The position numbers and the translations under genes were made by a program. A stretch of DNA of 54,578 bases from Alphaproteobacteria bacterium. Its GTDB lineage: Bacteria > Pseudomonadota > Alphaproteobacteria > UBA828. The DNA lies in contig JAJDUK010000027.1 of NCBI GenBank assembly GCA_022826665.1, forward strand, positions 1 through 54,578. The letters run 5' to 3'. Numbering within the stretch: the stretch's first letter is position 1; each line of letters starts with the position of its first letter. Positions 8,742-18,700 of the stretch are shown piece by piece. The notes under the pieces were generated by a model that did not search any database, was not told the DNA's origin, and saw only the letters and a list, made by a program, of their open reading frames with translations.

Positions 8742-11700
8742 TCAGGAACAACCACTGGTAGCGCCACAAGTCACACACTTCATGCAGGTCCCGTTACGGA
8801 CCAGCGTGAAATTTCCGCAATCGCCGCAGGCCTCGCCCTCGTAACCCTTGCCACGCGCCTGGTGTAGGGGCGCGCGGCCGCCCGCCGTCGCCGCACCGCT
8901 CGCCGCAGGCTCGCTCCGCCGCTCATGCCGGGGCCGCACTGCGGCAAGCTCGGCGTCGTGCGTCGTGCCCGCGCGGCGGGCGGTTGCCCGGCCGGCCTCG
9001 TCGTCGCCCGCGCCGCCGGCACCGCCGTTGAGCACCAGCAGGTTGGAGCGCACGTAGCCGGCGCTCACCGGGTCGTCGGTGCCGCCGTTCGCACCGGCAC
9101 GCCCGCCTCTGTCGAGCAGCATGGGTGCGCGCACGGTTTGCTCCTCGCCGCCGCCGATGGTGTCCGGCAGCAGGTCCTCGGCCTCGGCATGGGCGAGGTC
9201 GCTGCGCCCGAGATAGGAGATGGCGAGCTCGCGGAAGATGTAGTCGAGGATGGACGTGCTCATCTTGATGGCGTCGTTGTTGACCACCATCCCCGCCGGC
9301 TCGAACCGGGTGAAGGTGAAGGCGTCCACGTACTCGTCCAGCGGCACGCCGTATTGCAGCCCGATCGAGATCGAGATCGCGAAGTTGTTCATCAGACTGC
9401 GGAAGGACGCGCCCTCCTTGTGCATGTCGATGAAGATCTCGCCGAGTCCGCCGTCCTCGAACTCGCCGGTCCTGAGGTAGACCTTGTGCCCGCCGACGAT
9501 GGCCTTCTGGGTGTAGCCGCGCCGTCGATGGGGCAGGCGCCGCCGCTCACCCTCGCGGATGACCTGCTTGACGATGCGCTCGGCCACGGCGAGCGGGTCA
9601 GGTCGGCTGGCCACGGCCGGCGGCGCGTCGGCTGTCTCTTCCTCCGCCGCCTCGTCGAGCCCGTCGCCGAGGGCGAGCGCGGTCAGCGGCTGGGAGAGCT
9701 TGGAGCCGTCGCGATAAAGCGCGTTGGCCTTGAGGCCGAGGCGCCAGGAGAGCTCGTAGGCTCGGCGGCAATCCTCGACGGTGGCGTCCATCGGCAGATT
9801 GATGGTCTTCGAGATCGCGCCCGAGATGAAGGGCTGGGCCGCCGCCATCATGCGCACGTGGCTCTCGGTCGAGAGGCAGCGGTTGGAGCCGGTGCGCCCG
9901 CAGGGGTTGGCGCAGTCAAAGACCGGCAGGTGCTCGTCCTTGAGGTGCGGCGCGCCCTCGAGCGTCATGGCGCCGCAGCAGTAGAGCGTGGCCGCCTCGA
10001 TCTCGCGCGCGCTGAAGCCGATGGCGCTGAGCAGGTCGAAGTCGGGCCGGTCGAGATCGCCGGCGTCGAGGTCGAGCGTGCCGGTGCAGAAATCCTCGCC
10101 AAGCGTCCACTTATTGAACGCGAGGTTGAGGTCGAAGGCGGCATCGAGAGCGCCTTCGACCTGCGCGATGGCGGCCGGCGTGAAGCCCTTGCGCGCGAGC
10201 GCCGCGTGGTCGATTGCCGGCGCCCCTTTCAGGGTGCCGCTGCCGACGGCATAGGCGACGATCGCGCGAATCTGCGGCGCCGTGTAGCCGAGGGTCTTCA
10301 GCGCCTTCGGCACCGTGCCGTTGATGATCTTGAAGTGCCCGCCGCCGGCGAGCTTTTTGAACTTGACCAGGGCGAAATCGGGCTCGATGCCGGTGGTGTC
10401 GCAGTCCATCACGAGGCCAATGGTGCCGGTGGGCGCGATCACCGTCGCCTGCGCATTGCGGTAGCCGTGCTTCTCACCGAGCTTCACGGCCCGGTCCCAC
10501 GCACGCTTCGCGGCCTTTCCGAGTGCCTTGTCGGGCAGGTTGGCATGATCGAGCGGCACCGGCCGGATATCGAGGCCTTCGAATTTCCCCGTCTCGCCGC
10601 GGGCGGCCGCGCGGTGGTTGCGCATGACCCTGAGCATGGCGTCGCGGTTATCGTCGAATGCGGGGAAGGAACCGCGTTCGCCGGCCATCTCCGCCGAGGC
10701 CGCGTAGGAGGTGCCGGTCATGAGCGCGCTGATGGCGCCGCCAAGTGCCCGGCCCGCCTCGCTGTCGTAGGAGAGCCCGAGCGACATGAGAAGACCGCCG
10801 AGATTGGCGAAGCCCAGTCCCAGCGTGCGGTACCGATAGGACCGGAGCGCGATCTCGCGCGAGGGGAACTGCGCCATCACCACCGCGATTTCGAGCACGA
10901 CGGTCCAGAGCTTGACCGCGTGCTCGAAGCCCTCGATGTCGAAGCTGCCGTCCTCGCGCCTGAAGGTGATCAGGTTGAGCGAGGCGAGGTTGCACGCCGT
11001 GTCGTCCAGGAACATGTACTCGGAGCAGGGGTTCGACGCGTTGATCCGCCCCCCTGCTGGGCAGGTGTGCCAGGCGTTGATGGTGCTGTCGAACTGGATG
11101 CCGGGGTCAGCCGAGGCCCAGGCCGCCTCCGAGATCTGGTCCCAGAGTCCGCGCGCGTCGATGATCTTCGCCACCTTGCCGTCGGTGCGGCGGATCAGGT
11201 CCCACGTGCCGCCGGCCTCCACCTGCCGCAGGAAGGCATCGGTCACGCGAATCGAGTTGTTGGAGTTCTGGCCCGATACCGTGAGATAGGCCTCGGACTG
11301 CCAGTCGGTGTCGTAGATGCGGAAGTCGATCTCGGTGAAGCCCTGCTCGGCCCAGCGGATCGCGCGGTGGATGCAGGTCTCGGGCACCAGCGCCTTCCGT
11401 GCCTCGCGAACCGCGTCGCTGAGCGCCGGGTTGGACTTGGGCTCGAAGCGATCGGCGCCGCTGCCCGCGTGGCAGGCATCGACGATGGCGTTGAGGCGGG
11501 TGTGCAGCAACTGTGATCCACTGACCAGCGCCGCGACCTTCTGCTCCTCCACCACCTTCCAGGAGACGAAGTCCTCGATGTCGGGGTGGTCGACATCGAC
11601 GATGACCATCTTGGCGGCCCGCCGGGTGGTACCGCCCGACTTGATGGCGCCGGCGGCGCGGTCGCCGATCTTGAGGAAGCTCATCAGGCCCGAGGACTTG

Positions 11701-12443
11701 CCCCCGCCGGAGAGCGACTCGCCCTCGCCGCGCAGGTTGGAGAAGTTGGTGCCCGTGCCCGAGCCGTACTTGAAGAGCCGCGCCTCGCGCACCCAGAGGT
11801 CCATGATCCCGCCGTCGTTGACGAGATCGTCCTGGATGCTCTGGATGAAGCAGGCGTGCGGCTGGGGATGCTCGTACGCCGATTCGGCCTCATTCAGATC
11901 GCCGCTCTCGTGATCGACGTAGTAGTGACCCTGGGCCGGGCCATCGATGCCGTAGGCCCAGTTCAGGCCGGTGTTGAACCACTGCGGCGAGTTGGGCGCG
12001 GCGACCTGGAGCGCCAGCATGGCGACCAGCTCGTCGTAGAAGGCGCGGGCGTCCGATTCGGCATCGAAGTAGCCGGCCTTCCAGCCCCAGTAGGTCCAGG
12101 TGCCGGCGAGGCGGTGAAACACCTCCTTGGCCGAGCGCTCACCGCCGGTGGGGCGCTCGTCGTCGGCGCCGGCGCTCTCCGGGTCCGGCTCGCTGCGCCA
12201 CAGCCACTCGGGCACGTCGGCCTCGGGCACGGGCTGGCGGCGGGCCGCGATGCCGGCCTTGCGGAAATACTTCTGGGCGAGAACGTCGCAGGCGACCTGC
12301 GACCAGCCGGCCGGAACCTCGACGTCCTGCTGCGCGAACACCACCGAGCCGTCGGGATTGCGGATCTCGCACGAGGTCGTGCGGTATGCGACCTCCTCGC
12401 GCGGCGCTCCGTCGTCCGTCGTATAGTGGCGCTGGATGCGCAT
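8742..12443 (-). CDS. nrdJ: Vitamin B12-dependent (class II) ribonucleoside-diphosphate reductase
   Basis: 1233-aa adenosylcobalamin-dependent ribonucleotide reductase, which makes deoxyribonucleotides with or without oxygen. Visible are the N-terminal region with [11 protein letters not shown], the active-site segment [21 protein letters not shown], the loop [34 protein letters not shown], and a C-terminal zinc-ribbon-like tail with [13 protein letters not shown] and a final SGCS that would reduce the active-site disulfide. The linker before the tail (about 1130-1200) is low-complexity and Ala/Arg/Gly-rich. ATG at 12443. No class I nrdAB is in the window. Confidence 0.97.
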   Translation of the reverse strand: MRIQRHYTTDDGAPREEVAYRTTSCEIRNPDGSVVFAQQDVEVPAGWSQVACDVLAQKYFRKAGIAARRQPVPEADVPEWLWRSEPDPESAGADDERPTGGERSAKEVFHRLAGTWTYWGWKAGYFDAESDARAFYDELVAMLALQVAAPNSPQWFNTGLNWAYGIDGPAQGHYYVDHESGDLNEAESAYEHPQPHACFIQSIQDDLVNDGGIMDLWVREARLFKYGSGTGTNFSNLRGEGESLSGGGKSSGLMSFLKIGDRAAGAIKSGGTTRRAAKMVIVDVDHPDIEDFVSWKVVEEQKVAALVSGSQLLHTRLNAIVDACHAGSGADRFEPKSNPALSDAVREARKALVPETCIHRAIRWAEQGFTEIDFRIYDTDWQSEAYLTVSGQNSNNSIRVTDAFLRQVEAGGTWDLIRRTDGKVAKIIDARGLWDQISEAAWASADPGIQFDSTINAWHTCPAGGRINASNPCSEYMFLDDTACNLASLNLITFRREDGSFDIEGFEHAVKLWTVVLEIAVVMAQFPSREIALRSYRYRTLGLGFANLGGLLMSLGLSYDSEAGRALGGAISALMTGTSYAASAEMAGERGSFPAFDDNRDAMLRVMRNHRAAARGETGKFEGLDIRPVPLDHANLPDKALGKAAKRAWDRAVKLGEKHGYRNAQATVIAPTGTIGLVMDCDTTGIEPDFALVKFKKLAGGGHFKIINGTVPKALKTLGYTAPQIRAIVAYAVGSGTLKGAPAIDHAALARKGFTPAAIAQVEGALDAAFDLNLAFNKWTLGEDFCTGTLDLDAGDLDRPDFDLLSAIGFSAREIEAATLYCCGAMTLEGAPHLKDEHLPVFDCANPCGRTGSNRCLSTESHVRMMAAAQPFISGAISKTINLPMDATVEDCRRAYELSWRLGLKANALYRDGSKLSQPLTALALGDGLDEAAEEETADAPPAVASRPDPLAVAERIVKQVIREGERRRLPHRRRGYTQKAIVGGHKVYLRTGEFEDGGLGEIFIDMHKEGASFRSLMNNFAISISIGLQYGVPLDEYVDAFTFTRFEPAGMVVNNDAIKMSTSILDYIFRELAISYLGRSDLAHAEAEDLLPDTIGGGEEQTVRAPMLLDRGGRAGANGGTDDPVSAGYVRSNLLVLNGGAGGAGDDEAGRATARRAGTTHDAELAAVRPRHERRSEPAASGAATAGGRAPLHQARGKGYEGEACGDCGNFTLVRNGTCMKCVTCGATSGCS

Positions 12444-12540
12444 GGACTACCCCCAGATGACCGGCCTGAGCCGAAGAACAGCGCGGCCACCACCTCAACG
12501 ACATATAGCTCATCAAGGCGACAGTACCGCAACCTATGGT

Positions 12541-12570
12541 ATGAAATGCCAAGTGTCGTGGGGCTGTCAA
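12541..12570 (-). promoter_or_regulatory. Candidate nrdJ promoter
   Basis: Read on the minus strand, a perfect -35 TTGACA (12570-12565) is followed after 18 bases by TTTCAT (12546-12541), a weak -10. An AT-rich inverted repeat AACAA-AA-TTGTT (12572-12583) sits directly upstream. It lies about 100 bases before the nrdJ ATG in a 196-base gap that I see no other gene in. Confidence 0.45.
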
Positions 12571-12639
12571 CAACAATTTTGTTACGACTTGCTGGGTCAT
12601 GTTCCGCGTCCAACGCTTCGAACTGCCGGTCGACGCGCC

Positions 12640-13908
12640 TCACGCTGACCCTCCAATTCGCAGGCTGACCTCGAAGCTGGCGCCGCCGCCTTCGCGCGCG
12701 AGGCAGCGCGCTTCGCCGCCGTGGCGGCGGGCAATCTGGCGCACCAGGCTGAGCCCGAGCCCGACTCCCCGGTCGTCGTCCTCGTCCTCGCGCCGGCCCT
12801 CGCGACGGTAGAAGGGCTCGAAGATGCGCTCGCGCTCGTCTTCCGGCACGCCGGGGCCGCGATCGGAGACGCGCAGAATGGCAAGGCCGCCCTGCACTTC
12901 CAGCTCGACCAGAGCCGGGCTGCCCGGCGCGTGATGCGCGGCATTCTCAAGCAGGTTGCGGATCAGGCGAGCGAGCAGCCGGCCTTCGCCTTCCACCGTC
13001 GCGGGCCCACCGGCGAAGTCGGCCCCGGCACGCGCGGCTTCCTCGGCGCAGAGCGCTTGGAGATCGATTCGCTCCAGATGCGCGGGTCGCTCCAGGGTGC
13101 TGAGGCGGCTCGCCAGCAAAATCTCCTCGATCAGCTCGTCGAGGTCCTCGATGTCGCGCTCGACGCGCGCACGGAGCGCGGGATCGCCGTTCTCCGCCAG
13201 CAGCTCCACGGCCATGCGGATGCGCGCGAGCGGAGAGCGTAGCTCGTGGGAGGCGGCGGCGAGGGTGTCGCGCTGGGCCTCGACGAGGGCCTGGATGCGC
13301 TCGGCCGCGCTGTTGAAGCTGCGCGCGAGCGCGGCGATCTCGTCCTTGCCCTCGACGTCGACCCGGGCGGCGAGATCGCCCGCGCCCAGGGCTTCGACTC
13401 GGGCCTGGAGGCGCTCCAGCCGCCGTGCGAGGCGGCGGGCGAGCGGCCAGGCGCCGACGGCGACGACGACCGCGAGCAGAGCAAGGGCCGCGAGAAAGCC
13501 GATCGTCTTCGTGCCAGAGCGGTCACGATCGGGGCGAAAGAGCACGAAGCGCCCGTCGGGAAGCGGCATGCCGAAGCCGTGACTGCGTCCGCCGCGCCAG
13601 CCGGAGGTGCGCTCTTCGGGCAAGGGCAGGGGCGGGCCCAGGCTTGCGAGCAAGTCGCCCTCCGGCCCGAAGACGCTGATGCGGCCCGCCACATGCTCGC
13701 TCAGCCGGTCCAGCACGGCATCGATCTCGGACGGAGGCGCGCCGGGCTGCGGCAGTGCTTCCGCTACCAGCGCGCCGATACCCTGGCGGAGTCCCGTCCT
13801 CGGGCTGTCGTCGCGGCTAAGCCACCAGCCGACAAAGACCAGCACGACGAACAGCACGACGATGCCGAGCATCGTCAAGTAGATCTGCAGGAAGAGGCGC
13901 CGTCTCAC
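12640..13908 (-). CDS. Membrane sensor histidine kinase (RstB/CpxA-like)
   Basis: 422-aa kinase. TM1 is at about 7-28, a periplasmic sensor loop at about 30-135, and TM2 at about 136-156. A HAMP domain follows (PLARRLARRLERLQARVEALGAGDL), then the HisKA box with His221 (SHELRSPLARIRM), N box RNLLENAAHHA, G1 SDRGPGVPEDER, F box EPFYR and G2 GVGLGLSLV. It starts at a GTG that overlaps the response-regulator stop (GTGA, 13908-13905), so the two are translationally coupled. It would autophosphorylate and pass phosphate to the regulator. The signal is unknown; see the upstream Spy/CpxP-like gene. Confidence 0.93.
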   Translation of the reverse strand: MRRRLFLQIYLTMLGIVVLFVVLVFVGWWLSRDDSPRTGLRQGIGALVAEALPQPGAPPSEIDAVLDRLSEHVAGRISVFGPEGDLLASLGPPLPLPEERTSGWRGGRSHGFGMPLPDGRFVLFRPDRDRSGTKTIGFLAALALLAVVVAVGAWPLARRLARRLERLQARVEALGAGDLAARVDVEGKDEIAALARSFNSAAERIQALVEAQRDTLAAASHELRSPLARIRMAVELLAENGDPALRARVERDIEDLDELIEEILLASRLSTLERPAHLERIDLQALCAEEAARAGADFAGGPATVEGEGRLLARLIRNLLENAAHHAPGSPALVELEVQGGLAILRVSDRGPGVPEDERERIFEPFYRREGRREDEDDDRGVGLGLSLVRQIARRHGGEARCLAREGGGASFEVSLRIGGSA

Positions 13909-14624
13909 GCGTCGTCGTCCTGGCTGCGGGTGAAGAGATAGCCGGCGCCCCGCAGGGTGACGATGCGGCGCGGGTTCTTGGGGTCATCCTCGATCGCCGC
14001 GCGGATGCGCGAGATATGCACGTCGATGCTGCGGTCGAAGGCCTCGAGCGATTCGCCCCGCACCCGGTCCATGAGCTGCTCGCGGCTAAGCACGCGACCG
14101 GCGCTCTCGGCCAATGCGCAGAGCAGGTCGAATTGGTGGCCGGTCAGCGACCGTTCCTCGTCGTCGACCAGCACACGCCGCGCTGCGCGGTCGATGACGA
14201 GACGGCCGAAGCGCAGTGTCTCGCCCGGCCTGGCCCGGCTGCCTGGGGTGCGGCGGCGCAGGATGGCGCGCAGGCGAGCCAGCAGCTCGCGTGGGTTGAA
14301 GGGCTTGGGCAGGTAGTCGTCGGCGCCGATTTCGAGGCCCACGATGCGGTCGGCCTCCTCGCCCCGCGCCGTCAGCATCAGGATCGGCACGTCGGAGCGG
14401 GCGCGGATCGCCCGGCAGATCTCCAGCCCGTCGCCGTCGGGCAGCATCAGGTCCAGCACGACGGCGTCGTAGCCGCCTTGAAGGGCGGCGGCGAGGCCCG
14501 CCTCGGCGCTCTCCCGATGGTCGAGGGTCATGCCGGCGCGGCCGAGATAGGTGGCGACCATCTCGGCGAGCGCGCGGTCGTCCTCGATCATCAAGAGGCG
14601 GGTGGAGGCGCCATGGCCCTTCAT
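13905..14624 (-). CDS. OmpR-family response regulator
   Basis: 239-aa two-component regulator. The receiver domain (about 9-120) has acidic pocket EDD (14-16), phosphoacceptor Asp58 in VVLDLMLPDGDG, a conserved Thr in LMLTARG and Lys in DYLPKPFNP. A C-terminal winged helix (about 140-235) follows, with SLTGHQFDLLCALAE and VHISRIRAAIEDDP...GAGYLF. The open frame extends upstream, but the ATG at 14624 overlaps the stop of the GH3 gene (ATGA, 14624-14621), which places all three genes in one coupled transcript. It probably controls its own operon and others; its targets are not visible. Confidence 0.93.
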   Translation of the reverse strand: MKGHGASTRLLMIEDDRALAEMVATYLGRAGMTLDHRESAEAGLAAALQGGYDAVVLDLMLPDGDGLEICRAIRARSDVPILMLTARGEEADRIVGLEIGADDYLPKPFNPRELLARLRAILRRRTPGSRARPGETLRFGRLVIDRAARRVLVDDEERSLTGHQFDLLCALAESAGRVLSREQLMDRVRGESLEAFDRSIDVHISRIRAAIEDDPKNPRRIVTLRGAGYLFTRSQDDDA

Positions 14625-16204
14625 TGCCGTGCCGTCCCTTCCCCGTGCTCCCCGTAAGTGTCGGCGAACCGGATTAGCCCGGCGAAGAGCGCCCGGTCGT
14701 TGACGATGCGGGGCACCTTGTTCTGCCCGCCGAGCTTGCCGCGGCTCTCCATCCAGGCGGCGAAGGCGCCGGGCGGGAGGAAGCGCACGCGCGGAGCATC
14801 CATGCCGTAGCCGCCCGCGCGGTGGGTCTCGTAATCGTCGTTGAGGCGGCAGAGCGTCGAGTCGAGCGTGGCGCCGAAGCACGCGTGAGACTCGACATCG
14901 AGACCGTTTGCTCCGCGCTCCGCGCCCAATTCGACGATGTAGAGGTGCCCGCCGAGTGTGCCGGTCTCGTCGGGAAACAGGCTTCCGGCCGCGAAATCGG
15001 TGACGGTCGCGCCGATCGCCCGCGCCGCCGCCGCGACGGCCTGTTCCACCTCACTGCCGATCACGTGCTCGCCGAAGGCGGAGAGCATGTAGCTCGTCCG
15101 CCCGGTGACGAGGACGCGCGGGGGATCGCGCTCGACCACGGTCACGGTGTCGCCCACGAGGTAGCGCCAGAGGCCGGCGCAGGTGGTCACCGCCAGCGCG
15201 TAGTTGACGCCGGGCTCGACGTCACCGATCCAGCGGCAGTCCGGCTGCGGGTTGTCGAGCTGGTCGAGGGGGATGAACTCGTAGAAGATACCGGCGTCGA
15301 GCCGCAGCCGGAGACCCTCGGCGTCTCCGCCGTCGGCGATGGCGAAGAAGCCTTCGCTCGCCGGATAGACCTCGCGCGTCTCCGCGCGGCTGCCTTCGAG
15401 CAGGGCTGCGAACCGGTCGCGGTAGGGCGCCCAGGCGACGCCGCCGTGTGAAAGCAGTTCGAGATCGGGATAGATGTCGGCGATCCGGCGCCCCGCCCTG
15501 CCTCGCCGGGTAGCGGCGAGTTCGGCCAGGCGCTCGAAATAGATCAGCAGCCAGCTCGGGGTGCCGGCGACCGCGCTGATCTCCGTATCCAGGGAGCGTT
15601 CGGCGAAGCGGCCGATCTTGATCTGCCAGTCCTCGATGCGTTCGAGGTCGCGCGGCGGGAAGTAGCGCAGCCGTGCCCAGCCGGGCATGGCGGACGCCTC
15701 GATCCCGCTGATGTCGCCGCTGAAGACCCCAGATGCCTGGCGCACCAGGCCGGTCGAGCCGCCGAGCATGAAGACGCGCCCGGCGAGTACCCGGCTCTGG
15801 GGTCGATTGGCGAGATGGTGGGTCATCAGATCGGCGCCCGCGCGCACGTTCGACTGGTGCATCTCCCGGCTCACGGGGATGTATTTCGTGGTGCCGGTCG
15901 CCGTGCCCGACGACACGGCGAACCAGGGGATGAGGCCGGGCCACGTGCAATCAGTGAGGCGGGGAAAGGGCGCCTGCCAATAGGCTTGCCAGAACGCGTC
16001 GTAATCGCGCAGCGGCACCTGCGCGCGGTAATCGTCGAGGGACCAGGCGGTCGAAAACCCGTGGTCTCGCCCGAATTGGGTGCGGCGGCCGCGGCGAATG
16101 AGGGACGAGAGCACGCGGCGCTGCGTCTGCTGCGGCTCCATCGCCTCAAGCTGGCGAAGGCGTCGCCGGGCATAGAGCCGCAGCATCCAGGTTGCGTCGT
16201 ACAT
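14621..16204 (-). CDS. GH3-family acyl-adenylate-forming enzyme
   Basis: 527-aa protein of the GH3 auxin-responsive-promoter family, adenylating enzymes that in plants conjugate acyl acids such as indole acetate or jasmonate to amino acids. The nucleotide motif SSGTATGTTKYIP is at residues 98-110, YPASEGFF is motif 2, and LWRYLVGDT is motif 3 (consensus YRxGD). The C-terminal GGQNKVPR corresponds to the family's QxKxPR Lys/Arg motif. All three ATP motifs are intact, so it should adenylate a carboxylate. Bacterial substrates are essentially unknown. It sits 30 bases downstream of an N-acyl-amide hydrolase gene and overlaps a two-component system. Confidence 0.88.
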   Translation of the reverse strand: MYDATWMLRLYARRRLRQLEAMEPQQTQRRVLSSLIRRGRRTQFGRDHGFSTAWSLDDYRAQVPLRDYDAFWQAYWQAPFPRLTDCTWPGLIPWFAVSSGTATGTTKYIPVSREMHQSNVRAGADLMTHHLANRPQSRVLAGRVFMLGGSTGLVRQASGVFSGDISGIEASAMPGWARLRYFPPRDLERIEDWQIKIGRFAERSLDTEISAVAGTPSWLLIYFERLAELAATRRGRAGRRIADIYPDLELLSHGGVAWAPYRDRFAALLEGSRAETREVYPASEGFFAIADGGDAEGLRLRLDAGIFYEFIPLDQLDNPQPDCRWIGDVEPGVNYALAVTTCAGLWRYLVGDTVTVVERDPPRVLVTGRTSYMLSAFGEHVIGSEVEQAVAAAARAIGATVTDFAAGSLFPDETGTLGGHLYIVELGAERGANGLDVESHACFGATLDSTLCRLNDDYETHRAGGYGMDAPRVRFLPPGAFAAWMESRGKLGGQNKVPRIVNDRALFAGLIRFADTYGEHGEGTARQ

Positions 16205-16234
16205 GGTCCCGGTGCGGGCGCCTCCGCCACGCTG

Positions 16235-18517
16235 TCAGTTCTTCAGGGAGAGTACGTGCGGGAAGCTCGCGCGCACCTCGTCGAGCGTCAGCGGCACGCG
16301 GACGTAGTCGCCGCGGCGCCAGAGCTCCCACTGATCCAGGATGGTCGTGCTGTTGAACCAGCCGTCCTGACCGCCCAGCAGCGCGAAATAGTTCTCGTCC
16401 GGGTCCGTCATGTCGGAGATGTGCCGCGCGTTGGAGCCGTAGTTGACGGTGTGACGCTCGGCGGTGGGATCGTGCGCGGTCTTCATCAGCGTGGCCGAGC
16501 TCCCACCGACGCCGGCTTCGACGAACTCGTAGCGGCTGCCGATCAGCGGGACGTAGGAGAGCGGATGCGCGAGGCTGAGGCGGTGCATTTCTCCCCAGTC
16601 GGCGAACGACTCCAAGCCATCGACAGCCGCCTCCAGCCCTGTGGCAAGGGCCGCGCGCAGCGTCTTCTCATCGGCGGTAGCGATCTCCTCGCCCAGCAGC
16701 GCCGTGCGCCGGTCGACCGAGGCGAATGCCTGCCCGTCGTCCTCTCCATAGAGCTGGGTGTAGAAGCGGGTGGTGAAGCCGTGGCGGAATTGCTCGAACG
16801 TCACGGCTCCGCGCGAGTCGGCCCGGTATTCTCCGTCCCAATCGCGCAGCCGTTCGATTGCGTTCTTGCCCTTGGCGTCGGCTGCCGCGGCCATTCCCAG
16901 CGCGTCGAGCTTGGCGATGAAGAGGTCACGTAGCGCCACCGACGACGCCATGTAGACGTCCTGCTGCACCGCCTTGAGCGTCTCGACGCCCACGGTGGTC
17001 TCGGCCTCGATGAGGGCGTGCATGCGGTTCACCCGGTCGTCGCGCGAGAAGAAGAATCCCACCGGGATGCTCGTCGCCGGCGGCCGGTCGTTGGCGGAGA
17101 CCAGGTAGCCCGCCTCGGGATTGTAGCTGAAGGGCAGGTCCGCAGCGGTGCGCATGGCGCTCCACGAGGCGTCGTGGCCGGCCGTGTCGAGGGCGATATC
17201 GGCGGGCGGGCCGTTGCGGCTGGGGAGCCGCACTGCCAGCACCCTGCCGATATTCCCGTCTGCATCCGCGTAGAGCATGTTCTGGCCCGGCACCGCGAAG
17301 CCGTCGAATGCCGCGCGGAACTCGTCGAAGGTGCGCGCCCGGCTCACCGCGAGCATGGCGCCGATCTCGTCGCTCGCATCGTGACCGGTCCATCGCAGCG
17401 CGAGCGGCGGCAGGTCGAAGTCGGCGAGGAGCGGTACGTCGGTGACGATCGGCCCCCACTCCGATTCGCGGACGGTCACGTCGCTGTCGAACCACCAGCG
17501 CACGCCGATGCTCTCGCGCCGCTCGTCGATCTCCGAGACCGGCACATCGCTGACATCGTAGAGGTCGCTCGAGGCTGCGCGCATGTTCGTGCCACCCCAG
17601 GCGATGTGCGGATTGCGGCCGATGGCGAAGATCGGCAGCCCCGGCGCCATCAGTCCCACCGCGTGATAGGAGGGCGATTTGATTCCGGCGATCAGCCAGA
17701 CGTTGGGAACGAGAATGCCGAGATGGGGGTCGTTCGCCATGAGCGCGCCGCCCGTATCGGTGCGATGGCCTGCAACGGCGAGGCTGTTACTGCCGGACTT
17801 CGAGAGCCCGCCGAGCCAGCGCTGCATCCGGGCCGTGTCCCCGCCGCCGTCGGATCCCGCGACCGAGACCGCGCCGCCCTCCACCAGGCGCGCCCAGAGC
17901 TCGTCCCAGCCGGCCCGCGCGCGCAGCGGGAGCAGGTCCATCCAGACCAGCCAGTTGACGTCCGTGCCGGCGAGGCGCCCCATGGCGAACACGTCCTCGA
18001 CCGTCCAGGGCTCGGGCTCCAGGTTGAGAACGTCGAAGTCGTGCGGCAGCGTGGCGGCGGTGTCCTGGTAGTGGTTGATGCCGTCCACGAAGCGCTGGAC
18101 CCAGAGCCGCGTCGCCGCATCCATGCCGCGCTCGATTTCAGGCGCCGCGCGACCGAAGTCGAGGGTGCGCAGGCCGTGGTCGATGTCGACCCCGAGGGGG
18201 CCGATCATCTCCGACACGCGCCCCCGCGCGATCATCCGCATGGTCGCCATCTGGCCGAGCCGCAGGTGGGCGTGCACGAGGCCGAGCGCGAACGCCGCGT
18301 CGCCGTCGCTCTCCGCCTCGATGAACGGGATTTGTTGCTCGCTCCAGTGGACCGTCACGGCCCCGTCGAGCGGCAGGCCGGCGGTGGGGAAGGCCGCCAG
18401 ACGCTCGGCGACATCCTTCTGCTTCGGCAACGGCGTGAGCAGCGCGCACGCCGACAACGCGACCATCGCCGTCCCGAGGGCAAGCCAGACGGCGAGGGGG
18501 GAAAGAAAGGAAACCAT
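16235..18517 (-). CDS. Penicillin-acylase-family Ntn-hydrolase, lipoprotein
   Basis: 760-aa precursor with a lipoprotein signal (hydrophobic 5-23, lipobox LSAC with Cys24). An alpha-chain region (about 30-220) and spacer precede the self-cleavage point G242/Ser243 in SGSNSLAVAG, the N-terminal nucleophile of the beta chain in this family. The beta chain also carries ANDPHLG and NPHIAWGGTN, both typical. Family members hydrolyse N-acyl amides such as beta-lactam side chains, acyl-homoserine lactones or acyl peptides. It acts in the periplasm or on the outer membrane. It is the first gene of the acylase / GH3 / regulator / kinase run. Substrate unknown. Confidence 0.9.
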   Translation of the reverse strand: MVSFLSPLAVWLALGTAMVALSACALLTPLPKQKDVAERLAAFPTAGLPLDGAVTVHWSEQQIPFIEAESDGDAAFALGLVHAHLRLGQMATMRMIARGRVSEMIGPLGVDIDHGLRTLDFGRAAPEIERGMDAATRLWVQRFVDGINHYQDTAATLPHDFDVLNLEPEPWTVEDVFAMGRLAGTDVNWLVWMDLLPLRARAGWDELWARLVEGGAVSVAGSDGGGDTARMQRWLGGLSKSGSNSLAVAGHRTDTGGALMANDPHLGILVPNVWLIAGIKSPSYHAVGLMAPGLPIFAIGRNPHIAWGGTNMRAASSDLYDVSDVPVSEIDERRESIGVRWWFDSDVTVRESEWGPIVTDVPLLADFDLPPLALRWTGHDASDEIGAMLAVSRARTFDEFRAAFDGFAVPGQNMLYADADGNIGRVLAVRLPSRNGPPADIALDTAGHDASWSAMRTAADLPFSYNPEAGYLVSANDRPPATSIPVGFFFSRDDRVNRMHALIEAETTVGVETLKAVQQDVYMASSVALRDLFIAKLDALGMAAAADAKGKNAIERLRDWDGEYRADSRGAVTFEQFRHGFTTRFYTQLYGEDDGQAFASVDRRTALLGEEIATADEKTLRAALATGLEAAVDGLESFADWGEMHRLSLAHPLSYVPLIGSRYEFVEAGVGGSSATLMKTAHDPTAERHTVNYGSNARHISDMTDPDENYFALLGGQDGWFNSTTILDQWELWRRGDYVRVPLTLDEVRASFPHVLSLKN

Positions 18518-18582
18518 GCGCTCCTCCAGGCGACGATGTGCCCACTGTTATACGCCCAATGCCGGGCGTTCGGAGAGAGACA

Positions 18583-18664
18583 GGCGGAGCCCCCCTTTAC
18601 GCAGGGAGGGTCATAAGAGGGCTCCGCCCGCGCCGGCACCGTGCGGAGGGAGATGCCGCACGGT
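18583..18664 (-). other. Tandem strong hairpins with CUCCC loops (terminator or small RNA)
   Basis: Within the 183-base gap after the Spy-like gene there are two perfect stems. One is 9 bp (ACCGTGCGG / CCGCACGGT, 18638-18646 and 18656-18664) with a 9-base loop. The other is 10 bp (GGCGGAGCCC / GGGCTCCGCC, 18583-18592 and 18619-18628) with a 26-base loop. On the minus strand both loops carry C/U-rich CTCCC or CCCTCCC, complementary to Shine-Dalgarno sequence. No T-run follows. They may end the Spy transcript, attenuate the acylase operon, or form a small RNA. Confidence 0.5.
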
Positions 18665-18700
18665 ACCTTCCACGCCTTACTTCGGCTGGGGTGAGGGCGC

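Noticed and set aside
8925-11516. 863-aa open frame on the plus strand
   Set aside because: It is antisense to nrdJ, whose motifs are unambiguous.
12444-12639. Cobalamin riboswitch or NrdR boxes upstream of nrdJ
   Set aside because: No B12-box (GCCACTG-type) element was found. The AACAA-AA-TTGTT repeat is a single short inverted repeat and not a clear pair of NrdR boxes.
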